Shown one piece after another: positions 1 to 9,489 of a stretch of 64,000 bases of DNA (positions within the stretch are counted from its first letter, which is position 1; every line of letters begins with the position of its first letter). The position numbers and the translations under genes are program-made. The stretch is from Trachythela sp. YZ-2020. Taxonomy: Eukaryota > Cnidaria > Anthozoa > Malacalcyonacea > Clavulariidae. Location of the stretch: NCBI GenBank assembly GCA_016169945.1, contig JADLSH010000114.1:1-64000 (forward strand). The letters run 5' to 3'. A model generated the notes under the pieces. It was not told the DNA's origin. It saw only the letters and a program-made list of their open reading frames with translations, and searched no databases.

Positions 1-256
1 CTCTTGACAAATTGATTACAGCAATCGTTTCTTCCTTGAGTACTTATTCCTGTAATTACAGTAGGTCGTTGAAAATCGACTTTGAGCCATTGATTGAGAT
101 CAACACCTCGCGACGACCATGACCCTGATTTCCCACTATGTGCTTGAAAGTTTAATCTCGCATTAGGTGCCGGAGTAGTATTATCCCATTTGCTTGATGC
201 CGTGATTTGGTCGTCACCAATTCGACCATTCTCCATCCCAAGAGTCTTATTGCATT
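1..256 (-). CDS. F5/8 type C (discoidin) domain exon, partial at window edge
   Basis: Read on the minus strand from 256 down, this is an open exon after a good acceptor (ttacacag just right of 256). It begins with Cys and the typical discoidin opening CNKTLGMENGRIGDDQITA, then SSKW, ARLN, WLKVDF and VITGISTQGR. Those are the conserved first-half blocks of F5/8C domains, which bind phospholipids or carbohydrates outside the cell. The second half lies beyond position 1. Neighbours: a signal-peptide exon (9354-9483) and a PAN-like exon (8955-9187) lie upstream on the same strand, and PAN plus F5/8C is a usual cnidarian secreted architecture, so I infer one gene interrupted by transposon-filled introns. 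No stop or frameshift is visible. The joining of exons is inference; the domain call is close to certain. Confidence 0.9.
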
Positions 257-843
257 CTGTGTAATATAAGAGATATTTTATGCCAATCCATTTTTACAAA
301 TCACTGAAGAACAAGAGCCATTCAAAGGTAAGACAACATTTCAACAGGTACCTTCTAGCATATTGTCCTCCAAAAGGTTTGGAAAGCAGCTTGCATTGTA
401 TTCCTACGGGGAAAAAAGCACAGCATAACTCTCTGAACGCTGATTGCATCAGAGAACAAGTTTGGTTTTTGGAAATAAGAGAATGTACATATAAGGATTC
501 GGTTTTTTCGATCCTATTGTAAACTATGTCCCGTCTCCTGAAACAGTATGGACATGTGGATTGCATTCCTGCATCTAGTATGTTTTTGGTTTGTGCATTG
601 AGACAATTTGTATATAATTAAACATTATTCTCTGTTTTGTGACGTACATGGACATATGGTATATTTTTAATTTAACGTGTTTTGGTCGGAGAGATGTTTT
701 AGTGTAAAAGCTATTGCAAATTGTCTTTGTGCTATTTGTTTTATATTGGTTCCATTTATAAAGTTGTGATTGACTTAGGACATCGTGTAAGGTCACAGCT
801 GGTAACCTCTTGGGTCTTAGGTTACTAAATGTAAACAGGAACT
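257..843. other. Intron-like AT-rich stretch, no gene seen
   Basis: Between the discoidin exon and the hairpin at 844. Short open frames on both strands show no family motif and no codon-like bias. Taken as intron of the minus-strand discoidin gene. Confidence 0.5.
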
Positions 844-1018
844 GATGTAGAAGCTTTAGGTGGATGGATATTTCGAGTGAAATATTATATACAATATTTT
901 AGACCTGAACGGGAACGGTTGCGAAAAATGCATTTTTTGCCGCCGTTCCCGTTCAGGTCTAAAATATTGTATATAATATTTCACTCGAAATATCCATCCA
1001 CCTAAACCTTCTACATCA
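844..1018. repeat. Near-perfect hairpin (foldback MITE)
   Basis: Left arm 844-918 and right arm 943-1018 are reverse complements over about 75 bases with only a few mismatches, around a 24 base loop rich in A and T. The arms run from gatgtagaagctttagg to acgggaacgg and back. Such a structure is typical of a young foldback MITE. No clear target duplication was found. Confidence 0.85.
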
Positions 1019-1269
1019 ATTTCAATCGAGTGAGATGCAGAAAAAAACATCTTGTAAATAGGAACTGTTAAACATTTCTTAAATCTATGATAGCGTATTC
1101 ATAAAATATGTACCTATATGTCTCCCGTTTAGGATATGTTTGGCTATGTGAATTCGACGCAGAATTAGCCTTATTATATTTTCTAAACATTCATATCCTA
1201 TATAGGAGGGCTCCATGTCGGATTTTATTTTAGTGTTTCCACTTTCAAATATTAATTTATCGGTTAGAA

Positions 1270-1835
1270 TTGGTTTTGATTTTGATAAGAAAGTTTTGTG
1301 TATTTGTTTCATGCATAAATATTGATAAAAAAATCCTTCCGTTTCCTCAACCTCAGGGTCAAAGACAGACAAGATCATTTAACCCCAACTCGCACAAATA
1401 TAAAATTCCGACATACAAAACGTCAACCTATGAAAAATCTTACAAAATCCGAGCAACAAGAATATGGAACACACTTCCTAATCATATTACATCTAAAGAC
1501 CGAACATTTTCAGAATTCAAGAATCTTCTTTTTAAGTACTATATTTTAGCATTAGAAAATACATACGATGTTGAGGATCCCCGCACATGGAAAAGTGCGT
1601 GTATAAAATGTAATTCCGCCCGGAGTTTAACGAACTCTCCATTGACATGTTGTTTTTAGAGTTAATGCAATGACTGTTGTTCAAGTATTGTTTATTGTGT
1701 GTGCTTAGTATACCTTGTAAATTGTTTTCGTATAACTATTGGGGCCGCTGTAATTGGTAATAGCTGTTGTGGTTTCCCAGCCAATGAATGTATAAGTATG
1801 ATGGCAAAGTAAATAAATAAATGCAATGCAATCAT
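1270..1835 (+). mobile_element. LINE (CR1/L2-like) 3' end, 5'-truncated
   Basis: The frame ending at 1659 has the C-terminal block of CR1-like ORF2 reverse transcriptases: NPNSHKYKIPTYKT, then TRIWNTLPNHIT and FSEFKNLLFKYYIL, the usual R-x-W-N-x-L-P plus F-K-x-x-L pattern after the RT palm. A short 3' UTR follows and ends in an A-rich tail (gtaaataaataaatgcaatg) near 1830. The RT palm and endonuclease are absent, as in most LINE copies cut at the 5' end. It lies in the intron of the discoidin gene. Confidence 0.7.
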
Positions 1836-2510
1836 CTGATATAATGGATGCACTTCGTATCCTTTCTGTTAATTGGTAATTCAAAATGTATTTCATTGAT
1901 TGAAGAGAAGTTGGAAAGTTGTATATCTGCATGTGTTGGTGCTTCATGCTAGTGTGACATTTTCAAATTGCAAGAATGTTGTTGTGTACATTTGCTTCAT
2001 TGATTACATGCAATCGCACTGATAAAAATGGCACTTATGTTTCTTGTTATGGTTATCATATATGGTTTTTATGTATATGTATATGTATAGTCATTGTGCA
2101 TTTGATGCAAATGCTCATATGTTACTATTATGTTAAGAGTGGGACAATAGCCTTTTGTTCATAACTTCATAGCCTTGTATATATATAGTCTTTCACAATT
2201 TTTGCCGTTAAGTTGTTGCTGTGTCGTGATATAGAATAAATCAGAGAGATGTCCCAGCCACAGAATGCAGGTCACTGCAAGGTGTTGTAGTAAGCTAGGA
2301 TGTATATGGGAGGAGGGGGTCTTGGTAGGGTTTTCAAAAATAAATATGGAAGTTTATGATTTTTTTAGTAGCTCCTGATTTTGAAGGTTAATAAATGAGA
2401 TTTTGAGCGGTAATATTTTTTTCTTTAATCTATAAAAATAGGTGTTATATTATGAGCAAACAAGTTCAGATTCTCAGATGACCGATTTATATATATATAT
2501 ATATATATAT
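1836..2510. other. Intergenic or intronic AT-rich DNA
   Basis: No exon, repeat family or RNA gene recognised. A run of (AT)n lies at 2490-2510, directly before the Penelope terminal hairpin. Confidence 0.4.
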
Positions 2511-2649
2511 AGATTTTCGCTTACCTCAAAACTTGTCTGCAACAGGCTGTTTCATCTGTAAAAGAATCATCAGCCTGATCATCTGCCTGATGATTCTTTT
2601 ACAGATGAAACAGCCTGTTGCAGACAAGTTTTGAGGTAAGCGAAAATCT
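2511..2649. repeat. Perfect 63 bp inverted repeat of Penelope terminal sequence
   Basis: 2511-2573 and 2587-2649 are exact reverse complements with a 13 base spacer (cctgatcatctgc). Each arm is the ribozyme-bearing terminal piece of the Penelope family seen again at 5819-5880. After the right arm the shared sequence runs on (taatttgctctaactatatg) to about 2720, matching 5881-5947. This looks like two element ends joined tail to tail. Confidence 0.9.
2582..2624 (+). ncRNA. Hammerhead ribozyme (Penelope-associated)
   Basis: Core CUGAUGA at 2587-2593 and GAAAC at 2607-2611. Stem II is UCU/AGA around loop UUUAC, stem III is ACA/UGU with loop GCC, and stem I is UCUGC (2582-2586) with GCAGA (2620-2624). 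Cleavage is expected after U2619. The minimal stem III is the form known for hammerheads in Penelope-like elements, where the ribozyme sits in the terminal repeats and cuts transcripts. The base-changed but still paired stems at 8717-8757 support the fold. Confidence 0.85.
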
Positions 2650-2836
2650 ATAATTTGCTCTAACTATATGTTGTCGAGCACTCTTTGCGTTTCGTAGACC
2701 TAAACCTTCACGTATATATATATATATATGTGACGAAGCAAATGTTTGGCGGTATTCACTTTAGTCCAAGAGTGCTAAACACGAACATTGGAGCGAACTA
2801 TATACAGTTGAAATGGAATATTTACAAGTAAAAATA

Positions 2837-2878
2837 CTGTTACTCGAGTTTCACGCTGTGTTGGGGCGATCATCAGAC
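2837..2878 (-). ncRNA. Hammerhead-like motif, weak stem I
   Basis: On the minus strand CUGAUGA lies at 2870-2876, followed by stem II CGC/GCG (loop CCCAACACA), GAAAC, and a stem III AC/GU closed by UCGA. Only two or three base pairs can be drawn for stem I, so activity is doubtful unless a dimer forms. It lies just beyond the 3' end of the minus-strand Penelope copy at 2880-4230, as expected for an element terminus. Confidence 0.5.
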
Positions 2879-2879
2879 T

Positions 2880-4230
2880 AAAAGTCAGCAAAAGATATAG
2901 AGTTTATATACCTAGCAAATAAACACTATCATTGTAATTAGTCTAAAACTAAAGGTTATTAGCATAACATTTGTTTTCATGTCGGCATTTGGAGACAAGC
3001 TCCGACCTCTTATTCAATAAAAATCTTTTGTCTGCGTTCAAAATACAAATCTTTTCTGTGGTACATAAATTACAGAACTTGCCACAACCGTTCGAAGCTT
3101 TTGCATATTTAATATTGACCAGTTTATGGAATGCTTGATGTTCTTCTTTTTCAATTCCCAGATGTACTTGGACAATGCGGTCTTAGTCGAATGCCTCTCT
3201 TCATTGAACGACAAACAATGGTTGTTAAAGCGCGTTTTAAATTCATTCCCAGTCATGCCAATGTAGATTTTCTTCGCGTTGTTCTCTGCCGTTGTTACGG
3301 TGGCTATGTATACTAAATTGCTTTTTCTGCATTTGCCCGTTCAGCGGGCAGTTGGATTCCTTTCTGCAATTGCAGCTCTGCGTGGTTGTTGGTCCTTGTC
3401 GTTCTTGAGGATTTTTCTATTGTGTCGCTTAATCACGTTGGCCATGTGTTCCATACAGCTGTAGCTCACCTTTATGGAGTTCCGGTTAAAAATGTTGTGC
3501 AACGTGTGTCCGGTCGGGAAATGTTTGTAAATTAAGCTCAGAAAAACTTTGCCAACATTCGTTCTTACATTTTTAGAAAATGGTGGGTTGAACCAGATTA
3601 CTTTGCGTGATCTACTTGTTTTTTTTGCCGCACTGATCGTTTTGGTTGTTGTAGCTGATTGGTTCATTAAATCCACCTTTTGCGAGGGAGTCATTGTACA
3701 TTGGTGCTGCCTTGTTGAATTCGTCGACGTTGCAAGAAAGGTTGGAGATTCGTTTGCTGATAGCGGCAGAAACTTGTTTGAGAATGGGTGGTTTGACTCG
3801 AAACTTGTTTGACTCGGAAGTAGATAGACGGGTAAATTGGCAGGTTTTCAATAAGAGAGGAACGTGCCGTTGTTCAGGTTGAGCGTGACGTCTAGGAAGT
3901 CAGCGATTTTTATATTTGTCTTGATAGTGATTTTTAAACCAAATGACTCGAAACATTTTGATATTCGTTGGCGCAGTTTGTCAGCCGTTCTAGGTCCCAT
4001 GTTGCGGAATGCGGCGAGTCCGTCGTCTCGGTAAAGGCCGATGTTCTTGTTGTTAAATTCACGTTTCACCTTGTGTAGGATTGCGCGTCCTACAAGCTCG
4101 CATATCTCCGCGCCGTCGAAACTCCCCATGGTGCCGTCGAACATGTCGGTGCTGTTCTTCTTACACCATTGCTTGTTGTCACTAAAGAGTAATGACATTC
4201 TTGCATGCTTAATGATGTTTCTGTCATCTT
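2880..4230 (-). mobile_element. Penelope-like element family A, 5'-truncated copy 1 (RT palm to GIY-YIG)
   Basis: Minus strand from 4198: the RT palm with MSLLFSDNKQWCKK, DMFDGTMGSFDGAE and the catalytic motif YRDDGLAAF, then the thumb (ADKLRQRISKCFESFGL, IADFLDVTLNL). A linker follows ([32 protein letters not shown]) and then the GIY-YIG endonuclease near 3290-3040 (IYIGMTGNEFKTRFNNH, SKYIWELKK). This order RT-linker-GIY-YIG is diagnostic of endonuclease-positive Penelope-like elements. At least two frameshifts (near 3850 and 3340) make it a pseudogene. The N-terminal half of the RT is missing. It abuts an inverted second copy at 4284. Confidence 0.9.
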
Positions 4231-4660
4231 AATGATGTTTCATAATTCATGCATTAAGTTTCACCATCACGGAACAAGACAGGAACATCATTAAGCATGC
4301 AAGAATGTCATTACTCTTTAGTGACAACAAGCAATGGTGTAAGAAGAACAGCACCGACATGTTCGACGTCACCATGGGGAGTTTCGACGGCGCGGAGGTA
4401 TGCGAGCTTGTAGGACTCGCAATTCTAGACAAGTTGAAACGTGAATTTAACAACAAGAACATCGGCCTTTACCGAGACGACGGACTCGCCGCATTCCGCA
4501 ACATGAGACCTAGAACGGCTGACAAACTGCGCCAACGAATATCAAAATGTTTCGAGTCATTTGGTTTAAAAATCACTATCAAGACAAATATAAAAATCGC
4601 TGACTTCCTAGACGTCACGTTCAACCTGAACAACGGCACGTTCCTCTTTTATAGAAAACC
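3848..4660. repeat. Inverted duplication around 4230-4284
   Basis: The two family A copies form arms of about 380 bp (near 3856-4226 and 4289-4660) of high identity around a short unique centre. Both are truncated at the same RT residue, so either one copy was truncated and then duplicated in inverted form, or a twin insertion occurred. Confidence 0.8.
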
Positions 4661-4760
4661 TGACAATTTACCCGTCTATGTACATTCCGAGTCAAACAAG
4701 TTTCGAGTCAAACCACCCATTCTCAAACAAGTTCCTGCCGCTATCAGCAAACGAATCTCC
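4284..4760 (+). mobile_element. Penelope-like element family A, copy 2, head-to-head with copy 1
   Basis: Begins with the same MSLLFSDNKQWCKK at 4305 and repeats the palm motif YRDDGLAAF and the thumb, almost identical to copy 1 on the other strand. It stays open to about 4756 and then stops abruptly at ISKRISN. The sequence continues in a different Penelope family, so the copy is cut at both ends and joined to another element. Confidence 0.88.
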
Positions 4761-5947
4761 AACCATCGGCCTATATAGAGATGACGGTTTGGCTATTATA
4801 AAAAGTAAATCAGCACGTTTAGCAGACAAAATAAAATTTTCGAGCAGTTTGACCTAAAAATTAACACCTTAACAATGGAAAACATAGGCCCTATAGGAAG
4901 CCAAATGACGATCCACTATACATAAATATGCACTCTAATCACCCAACGAGCATCACAAGACAACTACCTGCATCAATTAACAAGCGCATCGCACTTCTTT
5001 CATCAGATGAGCAAACGTTTCAGGAATCTGCACCCATATATCAGAACGCACTTAGGCATAGCAGCTTTAATCATGAACTTAGCTACACTCAGCAAACACC
5101 GCAACAACAACGCAGGAATAGGCAACGCAATATCATTTGGTTCAACCCACCATTTAGCAAGAGTGTTAGCACAAACATAGGACGTAATTTCCTTAGTCTA
5201 ATTGACAAACATTTTCCACCGCACCACAAGCTCCATAAAATTTTTTATCAGAAATACAGTTAAAGTAAGTTACAGCTGCATGAACAATGTCAAGTCAGTA
5301 ATCACTAAACACAATGCTCCCATATCTAGGAATAACAAGCCACAGGATAGGGACACTACCAATTGCAGTTGTAGAGAAAACAACATTTTCCCGCTTCAAA
5401 AACAATGCATGACTAGGGACATAGTATACAAAGCAACAGTCACAGTAAGCAACACAAACACGATCAAAAATTACATTGGCATGACTGCAACCACATTCAA
5501 AGAGCGATTGGCCAACCACACTAAGCAATAAGGATTTCAGTAGTAATTGGCAAATTTTAAAACATTCTATTTCGTACACGGGAGGATCAAAACGATACAA
5601 TTTATGTTTAGAAGAAAAATTTTGTATTTTGAAAGAAAAAAACAAGAATTGTTTACTCAACAAAAGAGCTGAAATAATTTCACGGTGTCGTCATCGTAAT
5701 AAATTTCGCGTAAACAACGCAAACAATGCCATGCATGCACACATTGTCTCCCACATACACCCCCACGCTCCGGCAGGAACCATATAAGCGGTCATTTATT
5801 TCGATACTTGTAAACTGCCTGATGATTCTTTTACAGATGAAACAGCCTGTTGCAGAAGTTTTGAGGTAAGCGAAAATCTATAATTTGCTCTAACTATATG
5901 TTGTCGAGCACTCTTTGCGTTTCGTAGACCTAAACCTACACGTATAT
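4760..5947 (+). mobile_element. Penelope-like element family B, 5'-truncated, with ribozyme terminus
   Basis: Opens at a second catalytic motif IGLYRDDGLAIIKS near 4765, directly after the family A fragment. Then come a linker ([18 protein letters not shown]), [15 protein letters not shown], a Cys cluster (NCSCRENN, QCMTRDIVYKATV) and GIY-YIG (NYIGMTATTFKERLANH). The C-terminal tail near 5580-5690 has YTGGSKRYNLCLEEK and SRCRHRNKFR. Several frameshifts (near 4840, 5255, 5535) break it. The 3' end contains the hammerhead at 5815-5855 and the terminal sequence shared with 2587-2720. Confidence 0.9.
5815..5855 (+). ncRNA. Hammerhead ribozyme at Penelope B 3' terminus
   Basis: CUGAUGA at 5819-5825, stem II UCU/AGA, GAAAC at 5839-5843, stem III ACA/UGU with loop GCC, and stem I CUGC (5815-5818) with GCAG (5852-5855). 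Nearly identical to 2582-2624 but in the normal place, about 75 bases after the end of the Penelope coding tail. Shorter stem I than the copy at 2582. Confidence 0.82.
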
Positions 5948-6159
5948 AGGCGTATGGGGCGCAACTTCGTTTGGGGGGCCAACAAAATTTTGCCCGAATT
6001 TTAAAGCTTACGCAAAATGCCCCAATTTGGATAATAACATATTGAAAACAATAATAACCACTTTTAATTGTATTTTACAAATAAAAATGCTGAATTTTCA
6101 CTTGTGCATTGCTTCTGTCAACTCAGATTGAACGTTTACAAATTGAGCTGTCTATGAGT

Positions 6160-6305
6160 AGGAGTTTAGGAGTTTTACATAACTTAGTAGGAGTTTTACA
6201 TAACTTAGAAAGTTTTACATAACTTAGGAGTTTTATATAACTTTCACATAACTTAGAGTTTAGGAGTTTTACATAACTTAGTAGGAGTTTTACATAACTT
6301 AGAAA
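6160..6305. repeat. Minisatellite, unit about 21-22 bp
   Basis: About six imperfect units of taggagttttacataactt, some shortened, with internal loss between 6210 and 6250. Non-coding. Confidence 0.85.
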
Positions 6306-6493
6306 ACAAACCTATATAGTCCATGTCGTTGAACAAAAGTGTCAATTATTTTCAGGTTAATCATGTCGTTCTTAAAAGTTTTGTTGGCATGTGCTTGTCA
6401 AGGTCGTAGCCACGATATTAACATTGGCGCAACTAATTTTTTCGAGGTCAAAAGTCCGAGAATCTGTAGGGGGGTTCCGGAAATTTTGAAAAT

Positions 6494-6948
6494 ATGAGGG
6501 TTCTAAAAGGGTATTTCGTGCATTCAGGAAGAACTTTCTCTATAACCGCTATTGGTCTCTGGAACAAATTACCATTAAGTTTTCGTTCAGCTAGCTCCGT
6601 TACCTGTTTTAAATACTTATTATATAGTTGCTTCCGTACGCACCAGAGAGAATTTAAACAATTTACATCTTTTCCTGATTTCAAATTTAATTAATATATT
6701 GTAATATAATGATAAGATATAAAAGATTTATAATGTAATGTAACGTAACGTAATGTCCTATATATACCTCATGTATATAATATAGCCTTTTCAAGTATAC
6801 TGAAAGTTTAAATTTTGATATACCCATAGATATATAAATGTTGTAAATAGACCTAATTCTTGTAAGTTTTATGAGGGCCACAAGTTCATTAGTACTTCAT
6901 ACTATTAAGTGTCACCCTCTTTAAATAAAGTTTCTATCTATCTATCTA
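6494..6948 (+). mobile_element. LINE (CR1/L2-like) 3' end with TCTA tail
   Basis: The open frame 6494-6694 is the C-terminal block of a CR1-like RT: FVHSGRTFSITAIGLWNKLP, then SFRSASSVTCFKYLLY. The 3' UTR is AT-rich and ends aaataaagtttctatctatctatcta near 6948, a microsatellite tail typical of such LINEs. 5'-truncated. A different copy from 1270-1835. Confidence 0.72.
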
Positions 6949-7520
6949 TATTCTGAGACCACTCTTATACCCAGATAATATACATTCAAAATCGGGTACA
7001 CTCATTGCTATGGTTCAATAAGAATACTAATGTTTCAGAATATAAGTTACTAAATAATCATTCAGTCTAATTCTTAAAAAAACAATTTTCTGTGAAATAA
7101 TTGGTGCGACATGCAAATGTCACTCGCATTTTCTCCGTTCACTCTTGGCTACGGCCCTTCTTGTCAATGTTAATGAGAGCGATAGAATTGAAGCGTTCTT
7201 GGTCTATTGATGTACGAAGATAGGTTTTCATGCGCCGTTCTCGAAATAGCCGTTACAACTAGAGCCAATTCTTCTTCGGTCAGGCAAACGCATGCAACTG
7301 AATTACCGAAATGTTCAAATTATACTATTGTTTTCCAACAACACACAAGCCAGATAAATATACAGTACGTACTTTAAATTATAAAATTCTGTTTTCGTTT
7401 AAGTTGTGACTACATAATTCTATTTTGCCCGAATATTTGTGAACCATTTGCCCGAATGACTTAAATCTTCAAATTTTTTGGTTCACGAAATGCCAAAGAG
7501 TGCTCGATATCATGCAGATA
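6949..7520. other. No gene seen
   Basis: AT-rich, between a LINE tail and an inverted Penelope fragment. No exon or RNA feature recognised on either strand. Probably intron of the PAN/discoidin gene. Confidence 0.4.
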
Positions 7521-7524
7521 GAGC

Positions 7525-8405
7525 AAATATATAGTTTTCGCTTACCTCAAGGTATCGACTACAGCCTTTTTCACGCAATAAGCGATCAAGTGGCGAGTAA
7601 TTTCGAAAAGATTTTCCATTTTAAATAGCATTGGTCGAAACGTAGGCGTGTGGGCGTTCAAACATTCAATGAATTCCTTTACTTCTGTAGGTTTTTTATT
7701 TTAAATCTGCTTTTGTATCTGCATGTTGAAACTATTTCCGATCTTTTGTTCAGTAAAAATTGTTTGTCTTCTTTCATGATACATAGTTTTTCCTCCAAAC
7801 ATAAATTGCATATTTTTTATCCTCCCGTATACGAAGCTGCGTGCTTTGTGATTGACCACGTTATGGTGAAATCTTGTTTGTTTTCGTTCAATTTCCAAAT
7901 ATATTTCGAAAGTTCGGTGTCATTTGAGTATTTTTTGTGTTGAAAAGATTTAATGTGGTTACGGTGTCGCTCTTTAGATGTGCTTGTAGTCATGCCAATG
8001 TAGTATTTAGTGTTGTTCGTGTTGCTTGTGGTGACAGTTGCCTTTTATGCTATGTACTTGGTCGTGCATTGTTTCTGTGTTCATGAGAACAGAGATGACT
8101 CTGCAATTACAACTGATTGCGTCATTGCTAAGTGTCTGTGGCTGGTTTTTCCTAATTATGCGTGCATTGTGCCTAGTGATTATGGACTTGACATTGTTCA
8201 TGCAACTATAGCTGACCTTAACTGTGTTCATGTTAAACATTTTATGTAGTTTGTGGTGCCTATTTCTGCGTTTTTGTTGTGGTAGTTGATGTTTGTAGTC
8301 AAGTGTCTGGTTGAAATTACTGTGCCTTAGTGCATTTTAATAAATTGGTGCAGATTGTCGAAATGTGTCCTCGTCAGAAGAGAGGAGTAAAATGCGCTTG
8401 TTGAG
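7525..8405 (-). mobile_element. Penelope family B fragment, minus strand
   Basis: The minus strand from 8240 gives [20 protein letters not shown], the Cys cluster remnant (ISCNCR), and, after frameshifts, a GIY-YIG remnant (YIGMT-like), SKYIWKLNEN and the tail NLCLEEK near 7800. It ends at 7530-7600 with the terminal region that should hold a hammerhead. The core there has lost about three bases (UUGAUCGC for UUGAUGAUCGC), so this ribozyme is dead. Same family as 4760-5947. Confidence 0.82.
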
Positions 8406-8424
8406 TTATAGAAAAAAAATTAAA

Positions 8425-8785
8425 AATTGACTTTGGAAATTGAAAGAAAACAAACAAGATTTCACCATCACGTGGTCAATCATAAAGCACGCAGTTTCGT
8501 ATACGGGAGGATAAATATGCAATTTATGTTTGGAGGAAGAACTATGTATCATGAAAGAAGACAAACAATTTTCACTGAACAAAAGATCGGAAATAGTTTC
8601 AACAAGCAGACACAAAAGCAGATTTAAAATAAAAAACCTACAGAAGTAAAGGAATGCATGGAATGTTTGAACGCCCACACGTCCATGTTTCGACGAATAC
8701 TTTTCGAAATCCCTCGCCACTTGATGATCGCTTATTGCGTGAAACAGGCTGTAGTGGATACCTTGAGGTAAGCGAAAACTATATA
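8425..8785 (+). mobile_element. Penelope family B 3' end, inverted against the previous copy
   Basis: Reads out of frame-broken DNA as WKLKENKQDFTITWSI, the Gly-Gly before NLCLEEE, DKQFSLNKRSEIV, then the terminal sequence ending ggtaagcgaaaactatatata. It is the reverse of 7525-7960, so 7525-8785 forms another palindrome centred near 8415. Contains the ribozyme at 8717-8757. Confidence 0.8.
8717..8757 (+). ncRNA. Hammerhead ribozyme with C3 to U change
   Basis: Core UUGAUGA (8721-8727; the first base is normally C), stem II CGC/GCG with loop UUAUU, GAAAC (8741-8745), stem III ACA/UGU with loop GGC, stem I CCAC (8717-8720) with GUGG (8754-8757). Compared with 2582-2624, stems I and II have changed on both strands yet still pair, which is strong support for a selected RNA fold. 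The C3 change would be expected to stop cleavage. Confidence 0.78.
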
Positions 8786-8794
8786 TATATAGTA

Positions 8795-8847
8795 CAATCT
8801 GCCGACATGCATGTTTCGGCGGCCAACGCCTCGTCAGTGCAGCTTGG
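8795..8847 (-). ncRNA. Hammerhead ribozyme of a different sequence type
   Basis: Minus strand: CUGACGA (8831-8837), stem II GGCG/CGCC closed by UUGGC, GAAAC, stem III ACA/UGU closed by UGCA, C at the cleavage position, and stem I CUGC/GCAG with three further pairs after a G-A mismatch. One A-G mismatch sits next to the core. It lies head to head with the ribozyme at 8717, only 38 bases away, and separates the repeat cluster from the PAN exon. Confidence 0.75.
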
Positions 8848-8954
8848 TATACGTCTATATACGAGATGTCAACCGTATTTATACACATGAGCTTACTCTC
8901 ACCAAATATATATATTCGAGAGTAAAAAATTCCTACTCGATGGCCAATTCTTAC

Positions 8955-9187
8955 CTTTCGTGGGTTTACCAGATAAACATAATCATAAGAACAGTTTTTC
9001 TCCAATAATTTCTCAGATGTATTGTATACAACATTGTGTAACATTTCACAATTTGATTCATTCTGTAAGATCAATGTCTTTTTGTAGTTGACTGATCTAC
9101 AACATGGCTCAGTGGCACATTCTACTACGCAGTTGATGAATAGGGAAACGCTTTTGGTCGTCAGAACTGTTGTATTAAGTCTGAAAC
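8955..9187 (-). CDS. PAN/apple-like domain exon of secreted protein
   Basis: A 233 nt exon with acceptor ccag at 9188-9190 and donor GTAAGA after 8955. It enters in phase 1 and leaves in phase 0, fully open. The translation has the PAN pattern: hydrophobic start, then CVVECATEPCCRSVNY, CEML, and YDYVYLVNPRK at the end. PAN domains bind proteins or sugars and are common in cnidarian secreted and matrix proteins. Its phase fits exactly the exon at 9354-9483 (which ends GAA G), so the two splice in frame. The next exon should lie left of 8955; only the discoidin exon at 1-256 is visible, so an EGF-like exon often found between these domains may be missing, inside the repeats, or unrecognised. 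Confidence 0.85.
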
Positions 9188-9353
9188 CTGGAATATATAT
9201 GTGTTGAAAATCGTAAGTAAATCGCCGACGTTGAGGACTACTCTACTTGGTACATATATTCTATGAGAAACAGTTGTTCTTTTTAGCATGACTATAGAAT
9301 ACTTTGATGTTTCCAAAGAAGGCATTCGTAACGTACCTTCGCACGTAACGTAC

Positions 9354-9483
9354 CTTCAAGATTTGCATTGTAACAAAAATTCACAATTTCACTAGGTTTG
9401 CCTTGTGCCATTGCCAGCAATACGCTTGTAATCAATAAGAACGAGAAATGATAGTTCAAAAACATTGTTGATTTTCTAAACAT
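9354..9483 (-). CDS. First coding exon with signal peptide, same gene as the PAN exon
   Basis: Starts at ATG 9483 (a second in-frame ATG at 9465 may be the true start). About 30 residues carry a basic start, a hydrophobic run (FSFLLITSVLLAMA) and a small-residue cleavage region before GKPSEIVNFCYN, a clear secretory signal. The exon ends in phase 1 at a strong donor, GTACGT. The donor area is tandemly duplicated (gcgaaggtacgttacg and caaggtacgttacg within 9331-9358), so two nearby donors exist; the first gives the phase that fits the PAN exon. Likely a secreted or matrix adhesion protein. Confidence 0.75.
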
Positions 9484-9489
9484 TAACCC

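Noticed and set aside
2490..2510. (AT)n as a regulatory site
   Set aside because: Simple microsatellite, common next to the element ends here.
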